NCBI GenBank assembly: GCA_041484195.1
Contig: JBGPHC010000036.1
Coordinates: 1-35,896, forward strand
From: PSRI01 sp041484195
GTDB lineage: Bacteria; Bacteroidota; Bacteroidia; Chitinophagales; Chitinophagaceae
Direction: 5' to 3'
Length of the DNA: 35,896 nt
In this document: piece after piece, positions 1-9,574 of the stretch
Layout: every line of letters starts with the position of its first letter
Position numbering within the stretch: position 1 is the stretch's first letter
Position numbers and translations under genes: made by a program
The notes under the pieces: model-generated
What the model was told of the DNA's origin: nothing
What the model saw: only the letters and a program-made list of their open reading frames with translations
Database searches by the model: none

Positions 1-1434
1 AAACTATTCGCAATTCTCTTCATTGTATTGTATTGCAGAAATTTGAAATTTAGATTTACGGTCAGGAATAACCGCATCCCCTTGTTTTATGTTCTCATTA
101 TTGTATTGGAGCTGATTAAATACCTCGTCATCACTCAAAACTATACGTTTAATTATTCCCTTGTATTCGGATTGGGAATGCTTCAATGGAGTATAAGCCT
201 GCTTGCCCTGCATCATATCAAATTAATGCTTGAAAAAGATAACACTGAAAAGGTCCACGATACGATCAAGGCCTTTTTTCTACTTAATTTTGCCGTCTCG
301 ATCTTTTTCCTGGCGATATTGATCTTCCATCCTTCCTGGCTCAGTTTCTGGGGACATGGTACGAATGCTTCCTTTTCCAGCCCCTCTGCTGGTGATACGA
401 TATTGGGCATTTCATTCGACACGTCAACAGTGAATGCTACATTTAACAGCTTAGGCATTATCTATTTTCTTTATAAAAGAGATTATTTTTTCTCCTTACT
501 ATGCATCATCGTCGTTGTACTTTGCACGAGTAATGTCACTTTCCTTTTGCTGATAGCAACATTAGGGCTGATGTTTATTTCTGTAAAATCAAAAAATCTG
601 CGAATTGCTGTTTTAATAAGTGCATTGATTTTGACATTTCTCTACCTGTTAATTTCTCCTTCCAATCGGGAATATATAAGAAATTATTTTGTCCAACTAT
701 ATATTCTCAATAATAAACCCGAATTAGCTGAAACAAAAAAAGACACTCTTATCCTTGACCATGACACCATATTAATTGAGAAACAGTCGGACTCGGTGAA
801 TAAGACCAACACTGACAGCATTTACAGCATTGATAAGCAGAAATTGAAATCAGCCATTAATAACTTAGTGAAGATAAAAGAAGACAGTTCTCTAACTTCC
901 CCTCAGATGATACTGTCAGATGAAGATTTTAATCGTAAACCTGGAAAATTAATTTCTTTTTTTCAAACATATGTTTACCTGAAATCAAATATTAGCAGAT
1001 TCCTTTTGGGTGCTGGCATTGGGAATTTTTCAAGCAAACTTGCCTTCCGGGCTTCAGGTGTTGGCATACTGGGCACCTATCCCCGCAAGTATCAATATAC
1101 TTCACCAGAATTTGAAAAAAATCACCTCAGGACCTTCCTATTTTATTATAATAGTGAAGCTTCAAAACACTCTGTATTAAACTACCCCTTTTCCGTTTAT
1201 AACCAGCTATTAGGTGAATACGGAATGGCAGGAGGCCTGATGTTCATGGTATTTTATCTTGGTTATTTTATCAAAAGATACCGGTATCTGACTTATGGAA
1301 GGTATCTGATCTTCATGCTACTGGGATTTTTTCTGATGGAATATTGGTTTGAAATGTTCTCGCTCGTCATCTTATTTGAATTTTTCATGCTTCTGAATAT
1401 AAAGGAAAAGCAATTCGTTTCAGGAAATGCGTAA
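1..1434 (+). CDS. O-antigen polymerase/ligase-like membrane protein (5' partial)
   Basis: Integral membrane protein resembling the Wzy/WaaL O-antigen polymerase-ligase group, which join lipid-linked glycan units outside the inner membrane. The reading frame is open from base 1 with hydrophobic codons, so the gene begins upstream of the window; a TTG at 28 is only the first start-like codon. Several hydrophobic segments fill the first ~215 residues. A large hydrophilic loop of about 150 residues follows (roughly residues 220-390, with KPELAETKKD, GAGIGNF and YNQLLGEYGMAGG), and then two or three more membrane segments. A long extracytoplasmic loop before the last helices, plus a GxGxGNF-type and NQLLGEYG-type stretch, is usual in this group. 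It converges with the glycosyltransferase operon on the other strand (36 bases between stops). Polymerase versus ligase cannot be decided from sequence. Confidence 0.8.
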   Translation, partial: KLFAILFIVLYCRNLKFRFTVRNNRIPLFYVLIIVLELIKYLVITQNYTFNYSLVFGLGMLQWSISLLALHHIKLMLEKDNTEKVHDTIKAFFLLNFAVSIFFLAILIFHPSWLSFWGHGTNASFSSPSAGDTILGISFDTSTVNATFNSLGIIYFLYKRDYFFSLLCIIVVVLCTSNVTFLLLIATLGLMFISVKSKNLRIAVLISALILTFLYLLISPSNREYIRNYFVQLYILNNKPELAETKKDTLILDHDTILIEKQSDSVNKTNTDSIYSIDKQKLKSAINNLVKIKEDSSLTSPQMILSDEDFNRKPGKLISFFQTYVYLKSNISRFLLGAGIGNFSSKLAFRASGVGILGTYPRKYQYTSPEFEKNHLRTFLFYYNSEASKHSVLNYPFSVYNQLLGEYGMAGGLMFMVFYLGYFIKRYRYLTYGRYLIFMLLGFFLMEYWFEMFSLVILFEFFMLLNIKEKQFVSGNA

Positions 1435-1470
1435 TCGTTCAAAGAACAGGAAATTTCCGGTTTACAGAAG

Positions 1471-2730
1471 CTATTGTGGATCTAATAAGGATTCCCATTG
1501 ACCTAATATTTCATCACGGTCAAAACTTTTTGTACGCTCAAGCCCTCTTTGGCGATATTGTTCCCGAAGGCGCTCGTTTGACAATATCAGCTTGACCGCC
1601 TTCACCCATTCTGAAATGATGCGATCGTCAACGGGCATTTCTATATTTGGGGAAGGCAGCGAAGGAGTAAGGATGCCATATTCAGCCAATTCCATCTCCC
1701 GGGTTTGTTTTTCAGGATCAGTGTCGGGAGCGAGGATTTCCCTCGGGCCTGAATGACAGTCAGCAGCAATCACAGCCAGACGGCTTTGCATTGCCTCCAA
1801 TAATGTATTGGGGAATCCTTCGAAAGCAGATGGAAACACCAGCGCGAGGCTTTTACTCATTAAATGGAAAGGATTTGATTCAAAGCCAAGAAAAAACAGG
1901 TCATGATCCAAGCCATTTTCGCTACCATTCTTGCCGTCGTCGTAAACCTTCAGCCCCAGATTAATGGCATATTTAATTAATTGTAATTTAAAGCTGGCCT
2001 CACTTTCACCGTCACCGATGATTACCAGTTTGAGATCCGGGTACACCGGTCCTAGTTTTTTTAATACATGGAACATTAACCACATGCCCTTTGCCGGAGT
2101 GATACGCCCTACCATCAGCAATATATCCTGCTGAAACAATGACCTCTCGAATTCATCCGTTAGTGGAGATGCGGCGAGTTGGCTTACTCTCTCCGAATCA
2201 ATATAGTTGTATATAATATCAATCTTCTTCTCCTTTACATGAAAATGGGTCACCAGGTCTTTTGCCGAGAGTATAGAAGGAACAATTATTCGCTCGGCGC
2301 GGTTATACAGAATCCGCACAAGCCAGGAAATAACACGCATCTTTGATGCACTTTCCATTTCTTTTGAAAGAGTTGTGCGCATACTCAAAATGGCTCTTTC
2401 CTTTCCCTTTGTGAGAATGTTAATAATATTGGCCTGTTCTGCAAAACTCACGACAATATGTATATCATATTTCCGCTTTAATGCCCTAAGCTTAAACGCA
2501 AGTTGAACCAGGCGAATCAGCCTGGCATACCAGGGATTTTTGGTGGGGTTAGCGGAAAACAGGAGTTTGATGCGGATTAATTCACCTTTATAAGGATAGG
2601 TCGTTTCTTCAGCATCGTAAATGGCTATTTTGATATTATACCTTTCACTCAATGCCAGGCTCAGATTGGAAACAGTTCTTTCTGCACCTCCGCCATGTAA
2701 GCGAAATATAAAAAATAACACATTTTGCAT
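1471..2730 (-). CDS. Glycosyltransferase family 4 (GT-B fold)
   Basis: Cytosolic or membrane-associated retaining glycosyltransferase that would add a sugar from a nucleotide-sugar donor to the growing lipid-linked glycan. The N-terminal part has the FRLHGGGAERTV acceptor-side glycine loop. The C-terminal Rossmann domain has LLMVGRITPAKG and VIIGDGES. An E-x7-E motif (EGFPNTLLE, about residues 304-312) follows, typical of GT4 donor binding. Length 419 aa is normal. An internal segment (NLGLKVYDDGKNGSENGLDHD) looks like a small loop insertion. It is the last gene of the minus-strand polysaccharide operon, 32 bases after the other GT4 gene. Sugar specificity cannot be read from sequence. Confidence 0.9.
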   Translation of the reverse strand: MQNVLFFIFRLHGGGAERTVSNLSLALSERYNIKIAIYDAEETTYPYKGELIRIKLLFSANPTKNPWYARLIRLVQLAFKLRALKRKYDIHIVVSFAEQANIINILTKGKERAILSMRTTLSKEMESASKMRVISWLVRILYNRAERIIVPSILSAKDLVTHFHVKEKKIDIIYNYIDSERVSQLAASPLTDEFERSLFQQDILLMVGRITPAKGMWLMFHVLKKLGPVYPDLKLVIIGDGESEASFKLQLIKYAINLGLKVYDDGKNGSENGLDHDLFFLGFESNPFHLMSKSLALVFPSAFEGFPNTLLEAMQSRLAVIAADCHSGPREILAPDTDPEKQTREMELAEYGILTPSLPSPNIEMPVDDRIISEWVKAVKLILSNERLREQYRQRGLERTKSFDRDEILGQWESLLDPQ

Positions 2731-2762
2731 GAGAAGAATAAAAATATTGCTCGATAACCTTT

Positions 2763-4004
2763 TTATGACTTTTGAACCAGGGTCTGATATAATCCTTCAT
2801 ACATTCCGGCAATCCGGTCTATACCAAATTCATTTATTATTGTCTCCTGTGCCTTCCGACCCATTCGAATCGCCTCCTCCCTGTGTTGTAGCATATACCC
2901 GATGGCTTCTGCAAGTTTAGCAACATTTGCAGGAGGTACAATAATTCCATTTACGCCATTCTTAATTAGATCCCTGCTCCCCGAAATATCAGTAGCTACA
3001 CAGGGCAAACCGCAGAGCATAGCTTCCATCAGGGCATTGGACATTCCTTCCCTCCTTGACGGTAATACAAATAGTCCGGCAGTTTCCAGACAGGATCTAA
3101 CGTCATCTATTTTCCCCATAAATTTCACCGAGCCGGCAATGCTTAACTCCTGCACATATTTCATATAGGCATCATTGACACCATCTCCAATAATCCATAA
3201 AGAGGCATTCGGAAAATCCTTTATGACAACTGACCATGCCTGTAATAAAATATCCACCCCTTTGGCGGGTTGCTGGTATAAATTACCGGTGAAGATTACC
3301 CTGTCCTGGACTGGCTCACCCTTGCGAACCGCTGTGATGCTAATACCGTTAGGGATTAGACTTATTTTTTCCGTGAGAATTCCAGCCTTCTTCAAATTAT
3401 CAGCAATTACCCGCGTCATGGCAATAAAATGCGCATTTTCAATAATCAGGCTTTGCAGGTGTTTGCCACGGGGATATCGCTTCAGGCTCTCAAAACCATT
3501 CATAGTAGAGTCTTTTATAAGAACAGGTTTGCGAAGTATTTTCCCCAGCCGGGCGGCAACTATGGCCGACCATTCCATAGTGTGTACATGAATGATATCA
3601 AAATCTTTTCTTCTCTTCCATAAAAAAAACAGGCACTGTCCAAAAAAAAGCCAGTAATAAATAATCGTGGGCAATCCTACCTTTCTGGTAATTCTATCTG
3701 TTGTCTCTGAAGCATCGTCAAACGCGATTTTTACAGCAGCAGGTCTTGCCTTTTTTTTTATTCGCGAAGAAAATTCAAATATCGTATTTAGAAAAGTATG
3801 GAGGCGGAATACTGGTATCCCGTCTATCATCCCCTTCCCCTTTATCCTGCCTTTGCCAGGGGTGACAAAAAATACTGCATGACCCTTCTTAATGAGTGCC
3901 TTACTGAGTTGGACGGCCTGCACTTCCGCCCCACCCGCAGGCAGGGGAGGCAATGAGGCGGCCAGCATCACTATTCGAATACCAACATTATTTTCTGATG
4001 ACAT
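2763..4004 (-). CDS. Glycosyltransferase family 4 (GT-B fold)
   Basis: Second GT4-type glycosyltransferase of the locus, 413 aa. The N-terminus carries ASLPPLPAGGAEVQAVQLS, the glycine-rich acceptor-side loop. HVHTMEWSAIVAA follows, then RVIFTGNLYQQPAKGVD and LWIIGDG in the donor domain. REGMSNALMEAM around residue 320 is the E-x7-E motif. Its start overlaps the end of the deacetylase gene upstream by 17 bases, so the two are probably translationally coupled. It likely acts in the same glycan pathway as the neighbouring GT4 and GT2 enzymes. Donor and acceptor are unknown. Confidence 0.9.
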   Translation of the reverse strand: MSSENNVGIRIVMLAASLPPLPAGGAEVQAVQLSKALIKKGHAVFFVTPGKGRIKGKGMIDGIPVFRLHTFLNTIFEFSSRIKKKARPAAVKIAFDDASETTDRITRKVGLPTIIYYWLFFGQCLFFLWKRRKDFDIIHVHTMEWSAIVAARLGKILRKPVLIKDSTMNGFESLKRYPRGKHLQSLIIENAHFIAMTRVIADNLKKAGILTEKISLIPNGISITAVRKGEPVQDRVIFTGNLYQQPAKGVDILLQAWSVVIKDFPNASLWIIGDGVNDAYMKYVQELSIAGSVKFMGKIDDVRSCLETAGLFVLPSRREGMSNALMEAMLCGLPCVATDISGSRDLIKNGVNGIIVPPANVAKLAEAIGYMLQHREEAIRMGRKAQETIINEFGIDRIAGMYEGLYQTLVQKS

Positions 4005-4956
4005 TGTATAATTCGCTTAGCCCCGCTCCCACTATTTCAGTCCTTCTGCAAAATGAAAAAAAACTTTCCAGTTGTTCCAGATATGAAGCGCAACCCGCTT
4101 CTGTCTGTGTATAGGGACTCAAACCCGGTAATACTTCCACATTATGAAACATCATATTAAATATCACCATGTCCTGCTTTGAATAACGCGCTATATATTG
4201 TTCAACTAACAATTTCATTTGATCTGCGGAAGAATAAAAAGGCCTTAGCCAGACTGCGCGTGTTTTACGGTAAGAATGACGCAGCCCCCCAGCCGATGAG
4301 ATCAATTCCTTTAAAGGGTTGCGTGGTTGCAGTCCTATAGTCACGGGTACTTCTAATAGCGCAGCATTGGGGTCTTCATCAAGGATAGATCCCTGCTTAA
4401 TAAAGTAGGGTTGTTCGGGAGCATCACTAAAATCAACGGGCATTTCACGGCTGATGTCATTCCAGCATACATGCGGTGTTACACTGGTATCCACTTTATA
4501 ACCAGCTTCCAATAGGCATTTTATTGTATTTGGCCCCGCACTGAACCTGCCAGCCCGGAACACATGAGGTGAATAGGCAAAAGCATGACGGAATAATGTT
4601 GTTATATTGCTGATCTTTTCTTTCTCTATTTCGGGAGGATAAAAGCAGCAGTTCGCGATGCCTTTCCTGCCTGCGTAATTCTCAAATTTTTTTTCAGGCT
4701 CAATGAACTCGGGGTGCAGATGTGTTCCCAATTCAGCCATGCCCACCAGGCTTTTCAAAAAATCGACACTCGCTGCATCTTCCATCACTACATTATTGAT
4801 CAGGTATGTTGGCTTCATTCCATAACGCTGGCAAAGAGGCTGGATTTTCTCACCAATGCCACTGGACACTCCTTTAAAGGTCAGAGGATCACTATATAAC
4901 CAGTTGGGGCCGCAATCTGGTTCTACATCAATGGTAATGGCCAGGTATTTTTTCAT
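3988..4956 (-). CDS. Polysaccharide deacetylase-like protein (WalW-type)
   Basis: Metal-dependent carbohydrate-esterase-4-like enzyme that would remove N-acetyl (or O-acetyl) groups from sugars of the glycan. Residues near the N-terminus (ITIDVEPD, Asp10 and Asp14) match the first acidic motif of the NodB fold. ELGTHLHPEF (His79, His81) matches the metal-binding histidine motif. FRAGRFSAGPNT and a late MMFHNVEVLPG stretch fit the further NodB-type motifs. The 322-aa length and the TIDVEPD form (instead of TFDD) resemble the WalW-type family found in polysaccharide clusters. No signal peptide is visible, so it probably acts in the cytosol on an intermediate. Start and stop overlap both neighbours (4 bases with asnB, 17 with GT4). 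Confidence 0.82.
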   Translation of the reverse strand: MKKYLAITIDVEPDCGPNWLYSDPLTFKGVSSGIGEKIQPLCQRYGMKPTYLINNVVMEDAASVDFLKSLVGMAELGTHLHPEFIEPEKKFENYAGRKGIANCCFYPPEIEKEKISNITTLFRHAFAYSPHVFRAGRFSAGPNTIKCLLEAGYKVDTSVTPHVCWNDISREMPVDFSDAPEQPYFIKQGSILDEDPNAALLEVPVTIGLQPRNPLKELISSAGGLRHSYRKTRAVWLRPFYSSADQMKLLVEQYIARYSKQDMVIFNMMFHNVEVLPGLSPYTQTEAGCASYLEQLESFFSFCRRTEIVGAGLSELYNVIRK

Positions 4957-6848
4957 ACTTGTTGAAGAGGAGAGATCTGTTTAAATTTTTGGTTCCATAA
5001 AACAAGGTTTAAAAGGTACCAGGTTGCAATTGCATTGCTTTTACGACCCTTGTAGTATTCTTTCACCAGCGGATAATATATGGAGCTGTCCAATCCCAGC
5101 TCTTCAATATTTTCTTTGTTAACCAAGGCAAGTGTTTTTGCTTTCCAAACAAAGCGCAACCATTTATCGAGCGGAAAATTAAATCCTTTTTTGGGTTTGT
5201 GGATGTCGTAATGAGGCGCCAGATCTTGTAATAATTGTTTCAACACGGCTTTGTGCCGTAAATGAGTATTAGATTTATGCATGAAGTCAAGGTTTATCGC
5301 ATAGTCCACTACCACATTATCCAGATAGGGCACTCTTACTTCAAGGCTGGCGGCCATACTCCCGCGGTCCACCTTATAAAGCATGGCATCTGCCAGATAA
5401 GTTTTCAAATCTAATATGGCGCCTAAATCTTCGCGGTTTCGGATCAGAGAATTATTTTGCATTGCCCAGATGGATTGCTTCCATACGGGGTTTCGTTGAA
5501 GGTGTGTGAGGGAGGGGGTCAAAAAAAGATTGAAATGCCGCTTCACTGGATCCGGTTCTGTTACCAGTGCAGCCAGGCTCCCGTAGTCACGGAATGGCAT
5601 AAGCGATCCTGCCATCCGCGCCATATTGCCCTTTAATCCGAAACCACCGGGTAATGGAAGCACCTGTTCTTTCCATTGCCGGTACCGGTTATAGCCCCAG
5701 AATAGCTCATCAGCACCATCTCCTGAAAGAGCTACGGTTACATGTTCCTTAGCTTTGATGGAAATTACCCAATTCAATATGGTTGTTGGGTCTCCAAAGG
5801 GTTCATCAATATAGTTATATAAATTATCCAGGTGCTGGCCAATGAAGTCAGGATCAATTTCCAATGTACGACTAACCAGCCTCGGATTATTGAATGCCCG
5901 GATATAATCCAGAGCTTCCCTGCTCTCATCGGAATTTGTTGACTCAGTAAAGGCAACGGTAAAAAAATTGAAGGTTTGTTCCTTTGCAAAATGTTTGTTC
6001 ACAAGTGCCGCCAGCAGGGAGGAATCCACGCCCGAACTCAGGAAGAGCCCCAGGGGAACGTCTGCAACCAGTTGATGGGACAGGCTGTTCACTAAAACCG
6101 ATTCAGCATCGGCCGGATCCGATTTGAGTGGAGATTGCTGAATTGCCTCGTAGGCATCCCAGAAGGGCCTGGGTTGCAGCGTATCTCCCCGCCCGATACA
6201 GCCTTCGATATAATGACCTGGAGGCAGTTTGAATGCGTCGCTCACAATACTGTACGGAGAGGGAATAAATTGCATCCAGAGATACATGTCAACAGCAGCC
6301 TGGTTCAAAGCAGTGCGATCGGATGATAATCTTAATATGCTATCCAGCTCAGAACTGAAAATTAGAGTCTTCCCCTTTTGCCGGTAATATAGTGGCTTAA
6401 TCCCCATTCTGTCCCGCGCCAGTATAAATTTTCTTTCCCTACGATCCAGCCAGAAGAAGGCAAACATTCCATCCAATTTCGGGACTGCTCCAATACCCCA
6501 TCTTTGCAGGGCATAAAATAATACTTCGGTATCTGAGGTGGTATGAAAAACACAACCTTCCTGCTGCAGCCTCTTTTTAAGTTCCTGGTAGTTATAAATC
6601 TCGCCGTTGAAAACAAGAGTGTACCGCTCGTCTTCAAAAGGCTGATTAGACCTCGCATCAAGGTCCAAAATGGCAAGGCGGTTGAAGAAAATTGCTGTTG
6701 TACCCTTCTCCGAGGGCCTGAATGCTTCATCATATACCCGAATCCCGGAATTATCGGGACCGCGGAAACAGACCCTGGCAGAAATTTCTTTCATCTGCTC
6801 CTGATGTATGGGAAATCCATTGCTGATTATTCCGGCCAATCCGCACAT
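4953..6848 (-). CDS. asnB: Glutamine-dependent asparagine synthase-type amidotransferase
   Basis: Two-domain class-II glutamine amidotransferase, 631 aa. The protein starts MCGLAGII, so Cys2 is the processed N-terminal nucleophile that releases ammonia from glutamine. RGPDNSG, FNGEIYN and TSDTEVLFYAL lie in the glutaminase domain (to ~215). The synthetase domain has the ATP-pyrophosphatase P-loop FLSSGVDSSLLAAL and LSGDGADELFWGYNRYR. Family members in polysaccharide loci may amidate sugar carboxylates rather than make free asparagine. The location between a FemAB-like transferase and a deacetylase favours a role in glycan modification, but ordinary asparagine synthesis is not excluded. Confidence 0.92.
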   Translation of the reverse strand: MCGLAGIISNGFPIHQEQMKEISARVCFRGPDNSGIRVYDEAFRPSEKGTTAIFFNRLAILDLDARSNQPFEDERYTLVFNGEIYNYQELKKRLQQEGCVFHTTSDTEVLFYALQRWGIGAVPKLDGMFAFFWLDRRERKFILARDRMGIKPLYYRQKGKTLIFSSELDSILRLSSDRTALNQAAVDMYLWMQFIPSPYSIVSDAFKLPPGHYIEGCIGRGDTLQPRPFWDAYEAIQQSPLKSDPADAESVLVNSLSHQLVADVPLGLFLSSGVDSSLLAALVNKHFAKEQTFNFFTVAFTESTNSDESREALDYIRAFNNPRLVSRTLEIDPDFIGQHLDNLYNYIDEPFGDPTTILNWVISIKAKEHVTVALSGDGADELFWGYNRYRQWKEQVLPLPGGFGLKGNMARMAGSLMPFRDYGSLAALVTEPDPVKRHFNLFLTPSLTHLQRNPVWKQSIWAMQNNSLIRNREDLGAILDLKTYLADAMLYKVDRGSMAASLEVRVPYLDNVVVDYAINLDFMHKSNTHLRHKAVLKQLLQDLAPHYDIHKPKKGFNFPLDKWLRFVWKAKTLALVNKENIEELGLDSSIYYPLVKEYYKGRKSNAIATWYLLNLVLWNQKFKQISPLQQV

Positions 6849-6859
6849 AGCAAATCAAT

Positions 6860-7906
6860 TTATGGCTTTTTAGAAAACCCGGTCTTCATCGCCTTTAACT
6901 TTCTATATATATAATACCTGACCGGTTTAAATATAAAATACATTCTCTTGGGATAAAAAACATATTCACCTCCAAATCCTTTCTTGAACCTGTTCACATA
7001 AAAGATTTGGTCTTCTTCACCAACAAAATGGTTATATCCCCAAAAATCAAAATATTTGAATCCCTTCTCCCTGGCTGTCATGATGGCTTCCCACAAGGCA
7101 AGATGCAATGTAGGCAAATGCCTGTATTCGGGGTCGGAGGCTCCCTTGAAAAAACGCATCTGGTCACCCTGGAAGGCAAGCAATATCCCACCAACTATAA
7201 CCCCTTGATGATCCTTTACTATCAAAATCGTACCGGTATTATTTGAAGTAAAGAAATTATTAACTCTCTTTAAATAGGGCAAAAAATATTCCTGCCTGTT
7301 CTCAAGCCCTCTGGTCTTGTTCATTTTTTCAAAAATTACCCCCAATTCCTCCAGCTCCATGTCGTTCGTCAATTCCATTACTTTCATCTCCGCTTTGATC
7401 GATTTTTTGATATCACTTTTATGACCCTTTGAAAATCTCCTGAATATTTCATCTTCCGGCTTACTCAGGTCCAGCCATAAAGAAGACCAATTCTCCCGGT
7501 CAAAAAAATATTTTACCCGGATTGTTTTGTTTATTGCATATTCAATATAATCAGCAACTGCGCCTGTAGCAATACCTAACTGAATACTGCACATCAAAAA
7601 ACCTTTTCTCTTATAATACGCATGAATACTTTGTACGGCTTGTACGAGTTGATCCTCGTTCTTAAATAAAGGGCCAAATCGAATATTGGCCACCGGAAAA
7701 GCGCGGGAAAGGTTTTCCGTGATGACCGCAAAGCAGGTATAGTTGCCCGATTCCTTTGCAATAAAATAGCAATACTTTACATTTTCTTTTTCAATAGCTG
7801 GCCAATCCGGATGTTGCTCCAGGCTAACCTGTGAAAGAGAATGATAAAATTCCCTTATCACGATTAACTCATCATCTCCGGGGTTATATGTAAAAATAAA
7901 CTCCAT
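6860..7906 (-). CDS. FemAB/GNAT-like acyl or aminoacyl transferase
   Basis: 348-aa protein of the FemAB-related GNAT superfamily. Visible landmarks are ANIRFGPLF, a central KGHKSDIKKSIKAEM basic segment, ILIVKDHQGVIVGGILL, and a C-terminal half with LHLALWEAIMTAREKGFKYFDFWGYN. The last two resemble the second GNAT fold of FemX/FemA, where a lipid II or glycan acceptor is modified with an amino acid from tRNA or an acyl donor. In exopolysaccharide loci such proteins are thought to modify sugars. It lies 11 bases upstream of asnB. The gap to the GT2 gene before it is 133 bases and contains a perfect short palindrome, so this gene may sit in a separately processed or promoted segment. Confidence 0.8.
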   Translation of the reverse strand: MEFIFTYNPGDDELIVIREFYHSLSQVSLEQHPDWPAIEKENVKYCYFIAKESGNYTCFAVITENLSRAFPVANIRFGPLFKNEDQLVQAVQSIHAYYKRKGFLMCSIQLGIATGAVADYIEYAINKTIRVKYFFDRENWSSLWLDLSKPEDEIFRRFSKGHKSDIKKSIKAEMKVMELTNDMELEELGVIFEKMNKTRGLENRQEYFLPYLKRVNNFFTSNNTGTILIVKDHQGVIVGGILLAFQGDQMRFFKGASDPEYRHLPTLHLALWEAIMTAREKGFKYFDFWGYNHFVGEEDQIFYVNRFKKGFGGEYVFYPKRMYFIFKPVRYYIYRKLKAMKTGFSKKP

Positions 7907-7922
7907 AGGTATTGTTGTGATC

Positions 7923-7937
7923 CTGTCCGCCGGACAG
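7923..7937. repeat. Short palindrome in an operon gap
   Basis: Perfect inverted repeat CTGTCC-GCC-GGACAG in the 133-base gap between the GT2 and FemAB-like genes. This is the only gap of that size in the otherwise tightly packed minus-strand operon. No T-run follows on the minus strand, so it is not a good intrinsic terminator. An mRNA-processing or stabilising hairpin, or a dispersed short palindrome, is possible. About 40 bases further on, ACCGGC...GCCGGT forms another weak stem. Confidence 0.4.
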
Positions 7938-8039
7938 AATTATTTGAATAAGTCCTAAAGGCGATCACCGGCCCGGCCAAGATTTATTGCCGGTCCCCTC
8001 AGATTCAGGCATTCCGCGAATTATGCATTTCCCATGACT

Positions 8040-8966
8040 TTACTTTATCATCAAACTTAATATGCCTTTTAAGAAAGAGATCCTGAAAAAAAGTCTGGGG
8101 AACTTGGTCCATATATATTTTAAGAACTCCTGTACAGGTTTTTTCTGGTTCCTGAGCAGATAAAAATGCTGAATCAGATATCTGTCTACCATTCTTTTTT
8201 CCCACAAATTCAGCTCTTTTGTCGGCAAAAGCCGATTTTCCTTCGCAAATGAATAAGGCCCTCCAAACGACAGGAGATTTTCATCCAGGGACCTGATGGT
8301 AAAGGACTTACTCTGGTTATTTCCATGTTGCAGCCAGACCCCAATACTTTTTTTAAATAAGATGATATTCCCGAGCAAGGATAGCCGAAGAAAGGATTCG
8401 ATGTCCGCGGAGAGTATATCGTACCGGTAAAAATCCAGGTTGATAGCTGCCTTCTTTTGGAACAAAGTGGCCATATGGGAAAAATGATTAAACCTCAGAA
8501 AATATTCCTTTCCCTCAATCACCTCAAACTCTCCATTAATCCCGGGTATGTCAGTTTGGATCAATTTACCCGTCTCATCTTTTATATCGTGGCCTCCCTG
8601 AACAAAAACGATATTCTTCCCCACATTCAAACCAATAAGGTTGATGGCCCTACTGATGAATGATTGATCCGTGAAATAGTCGTCTCCGTCAAGGTTGATC
8701 ACCCATTCTCCCTTTGCCATTTCATACAATCCCATCTTATAATTCTGCACCCTTCCCAAGTTCACGCTGTTCTTATTATATTTCAATCTTGGATCTGAAA
8801 GATAATTGGCGACTACAGACGAGGTTTCGTCTGTTGAATTATCGTCCATCACAATTACTTCCAGATTTGAATAATCCTGGGCCAAGGCGCCCTCAATAGC
8901 CTTAGAGATATATTTGTCCTGGTTATAGGTAGGGATAAGTATACTTACTAAAGGAAGGTTATTCAT
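8040..8966 (-). CDS. Glycosyltransferase family 2 (GT-A fold)
   Basis: 308-aa inverting-type glycosyltransferase. It begins VSILIPTYNQDKYISKAIEGAL and continues NLEVIVMDDNSTDET, the nucleotide-binding start of the GT-A fold. INLDGDDYFTD supplies the DxD-like metal/donor motif near residue 95. The C-terminal part is basic and includes aromatic helices without clear membrane spans, so it is probably peripheral. Its start overlaps the end of the methyltransferase gene by 4 bases (ATGA-type), indicating one transcript. It likely transfers an early sugar of the glycan; the donor is unknown. Confidence 0.9.
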   Translation of the reverse strand: MNNLPLVSILIPTYNQDKYISKAIEGALAQDYSNLEVIVMDDNSTDETSSVVANYLSDPRLKYNKNSVNLGRVQNYKMGLYEMAKGEWVINLDGDDYFTDQSFISRAINLIGLNVGKNIVFVQGGHDIKDETGKLIQTDIPGINGEFEVIEGKEYFLRFNHFSHMATLFQKKAAINLDFYRYDILSADIESFLRLSLLGNIILFKKSIGVWLQHGNNQSKSFTIRSLDENLLSFGGPYSFAKENRLLPTKELNLWEKRMVDRYLIQHFYLLRNQKKPVQEFLKYIWTKFPRLFFRISFLKGILSLMIK

Positions 8967-9562
8967 TTCTTTTCCAATTCAAAATAAAGTTCATAAGCGG
9001 GCGATATGTAGCATAGGTGCTCTTCATAAAATTCTTTCATATACCTGTTCAGGTTCACTATTTTTTGTATTAGTTTTTTGATCCTGTGGCGGAAAAAATA
9101 TGAGGACCGGAAATAGAATTCGATGTGATTGATCTGAAAATTGATTTCATTGTAAAATGTGGGTACTCCCCGTTTAAAATAAGGGGATTTGGAAAAATAG
9201 GCAAAAGTGTACAGGCCAAAGGTGGTTTTATGCGTTGGATCGCTGTAGAAATAAGGGTTTGCGAAATAGGGAACCCTGCCAATCTTCTTTCCTCCAGGTT
9301 TCAGGACTCTGTAAATTTCCTTCATCATGACATTGACATCCTTAACATGTTCAAGAAAGTGAAATGAATAAATTTCGTCAACGCTGTTATCAGGAAGAAA
9401 AGGAAATCCCTCATCGAGATCACAAACAATATCCACTCCTTCTATATCAAGCATGTCTACAGCAATTGCATGCGCAATCTGTTTGCTGGGCCCACACCCT
9501 AGCTCCAGCACCACTTTTCCTCTTTCGTGAATCGTTTTTAAAATGTCATGCTTATCCAGCAT
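8963..9562 (-). CDS. Class I SAM-dependent methyltransferase
   Basis: 199-aa Rossmann-type methyltransferase. VVLELGCGPSKQ (around residues 17-28) is SAM-binding motif I. AVDMLDIEGVDIVCDLDEGFPFLPDNSVDEIYSFHFLEHVKD supplies the acidic loop and motif-IV region, split here by the usual methyltransferase-11 pattern. VLKPGGKK is the post-motif. The C-terminal 80 residues are rich in Tyr and Phe and probably form the acceptor side. It is 12 bases downstream of the flippase gene and overlaps GT2. A sugar O-methylation or capping role fits the locus, but the substrate is inferred only from context. Confidence 0.85.
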   Translation of the reverse strand: MLDKHDILKTIHERGKVVLELGCGPSKQIAHAIAVDMLDIEGVDIVCDLDEGFPFLPDNSVDEIYSFHFLEHVKDVNVMMKEIYRVLKPGGKKIGRVPYFANPYFYSDPTHKTTFGLYTFAYFSKSPYFKRGVPTFYNEINFQINHIEFYFRSSYFFRHRIKKLIQKIVNLNRYMKEFYEEHLCYISPAYELYFELEKK

Positions 9563-9574
9563 AGCTATTTGTGT

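Noticed and set aside
6362..6733. 123-codon frame inside asnB
   Set aside because: It lies in another frame of a well-supported gene and has low-complexity, non-conserved content.
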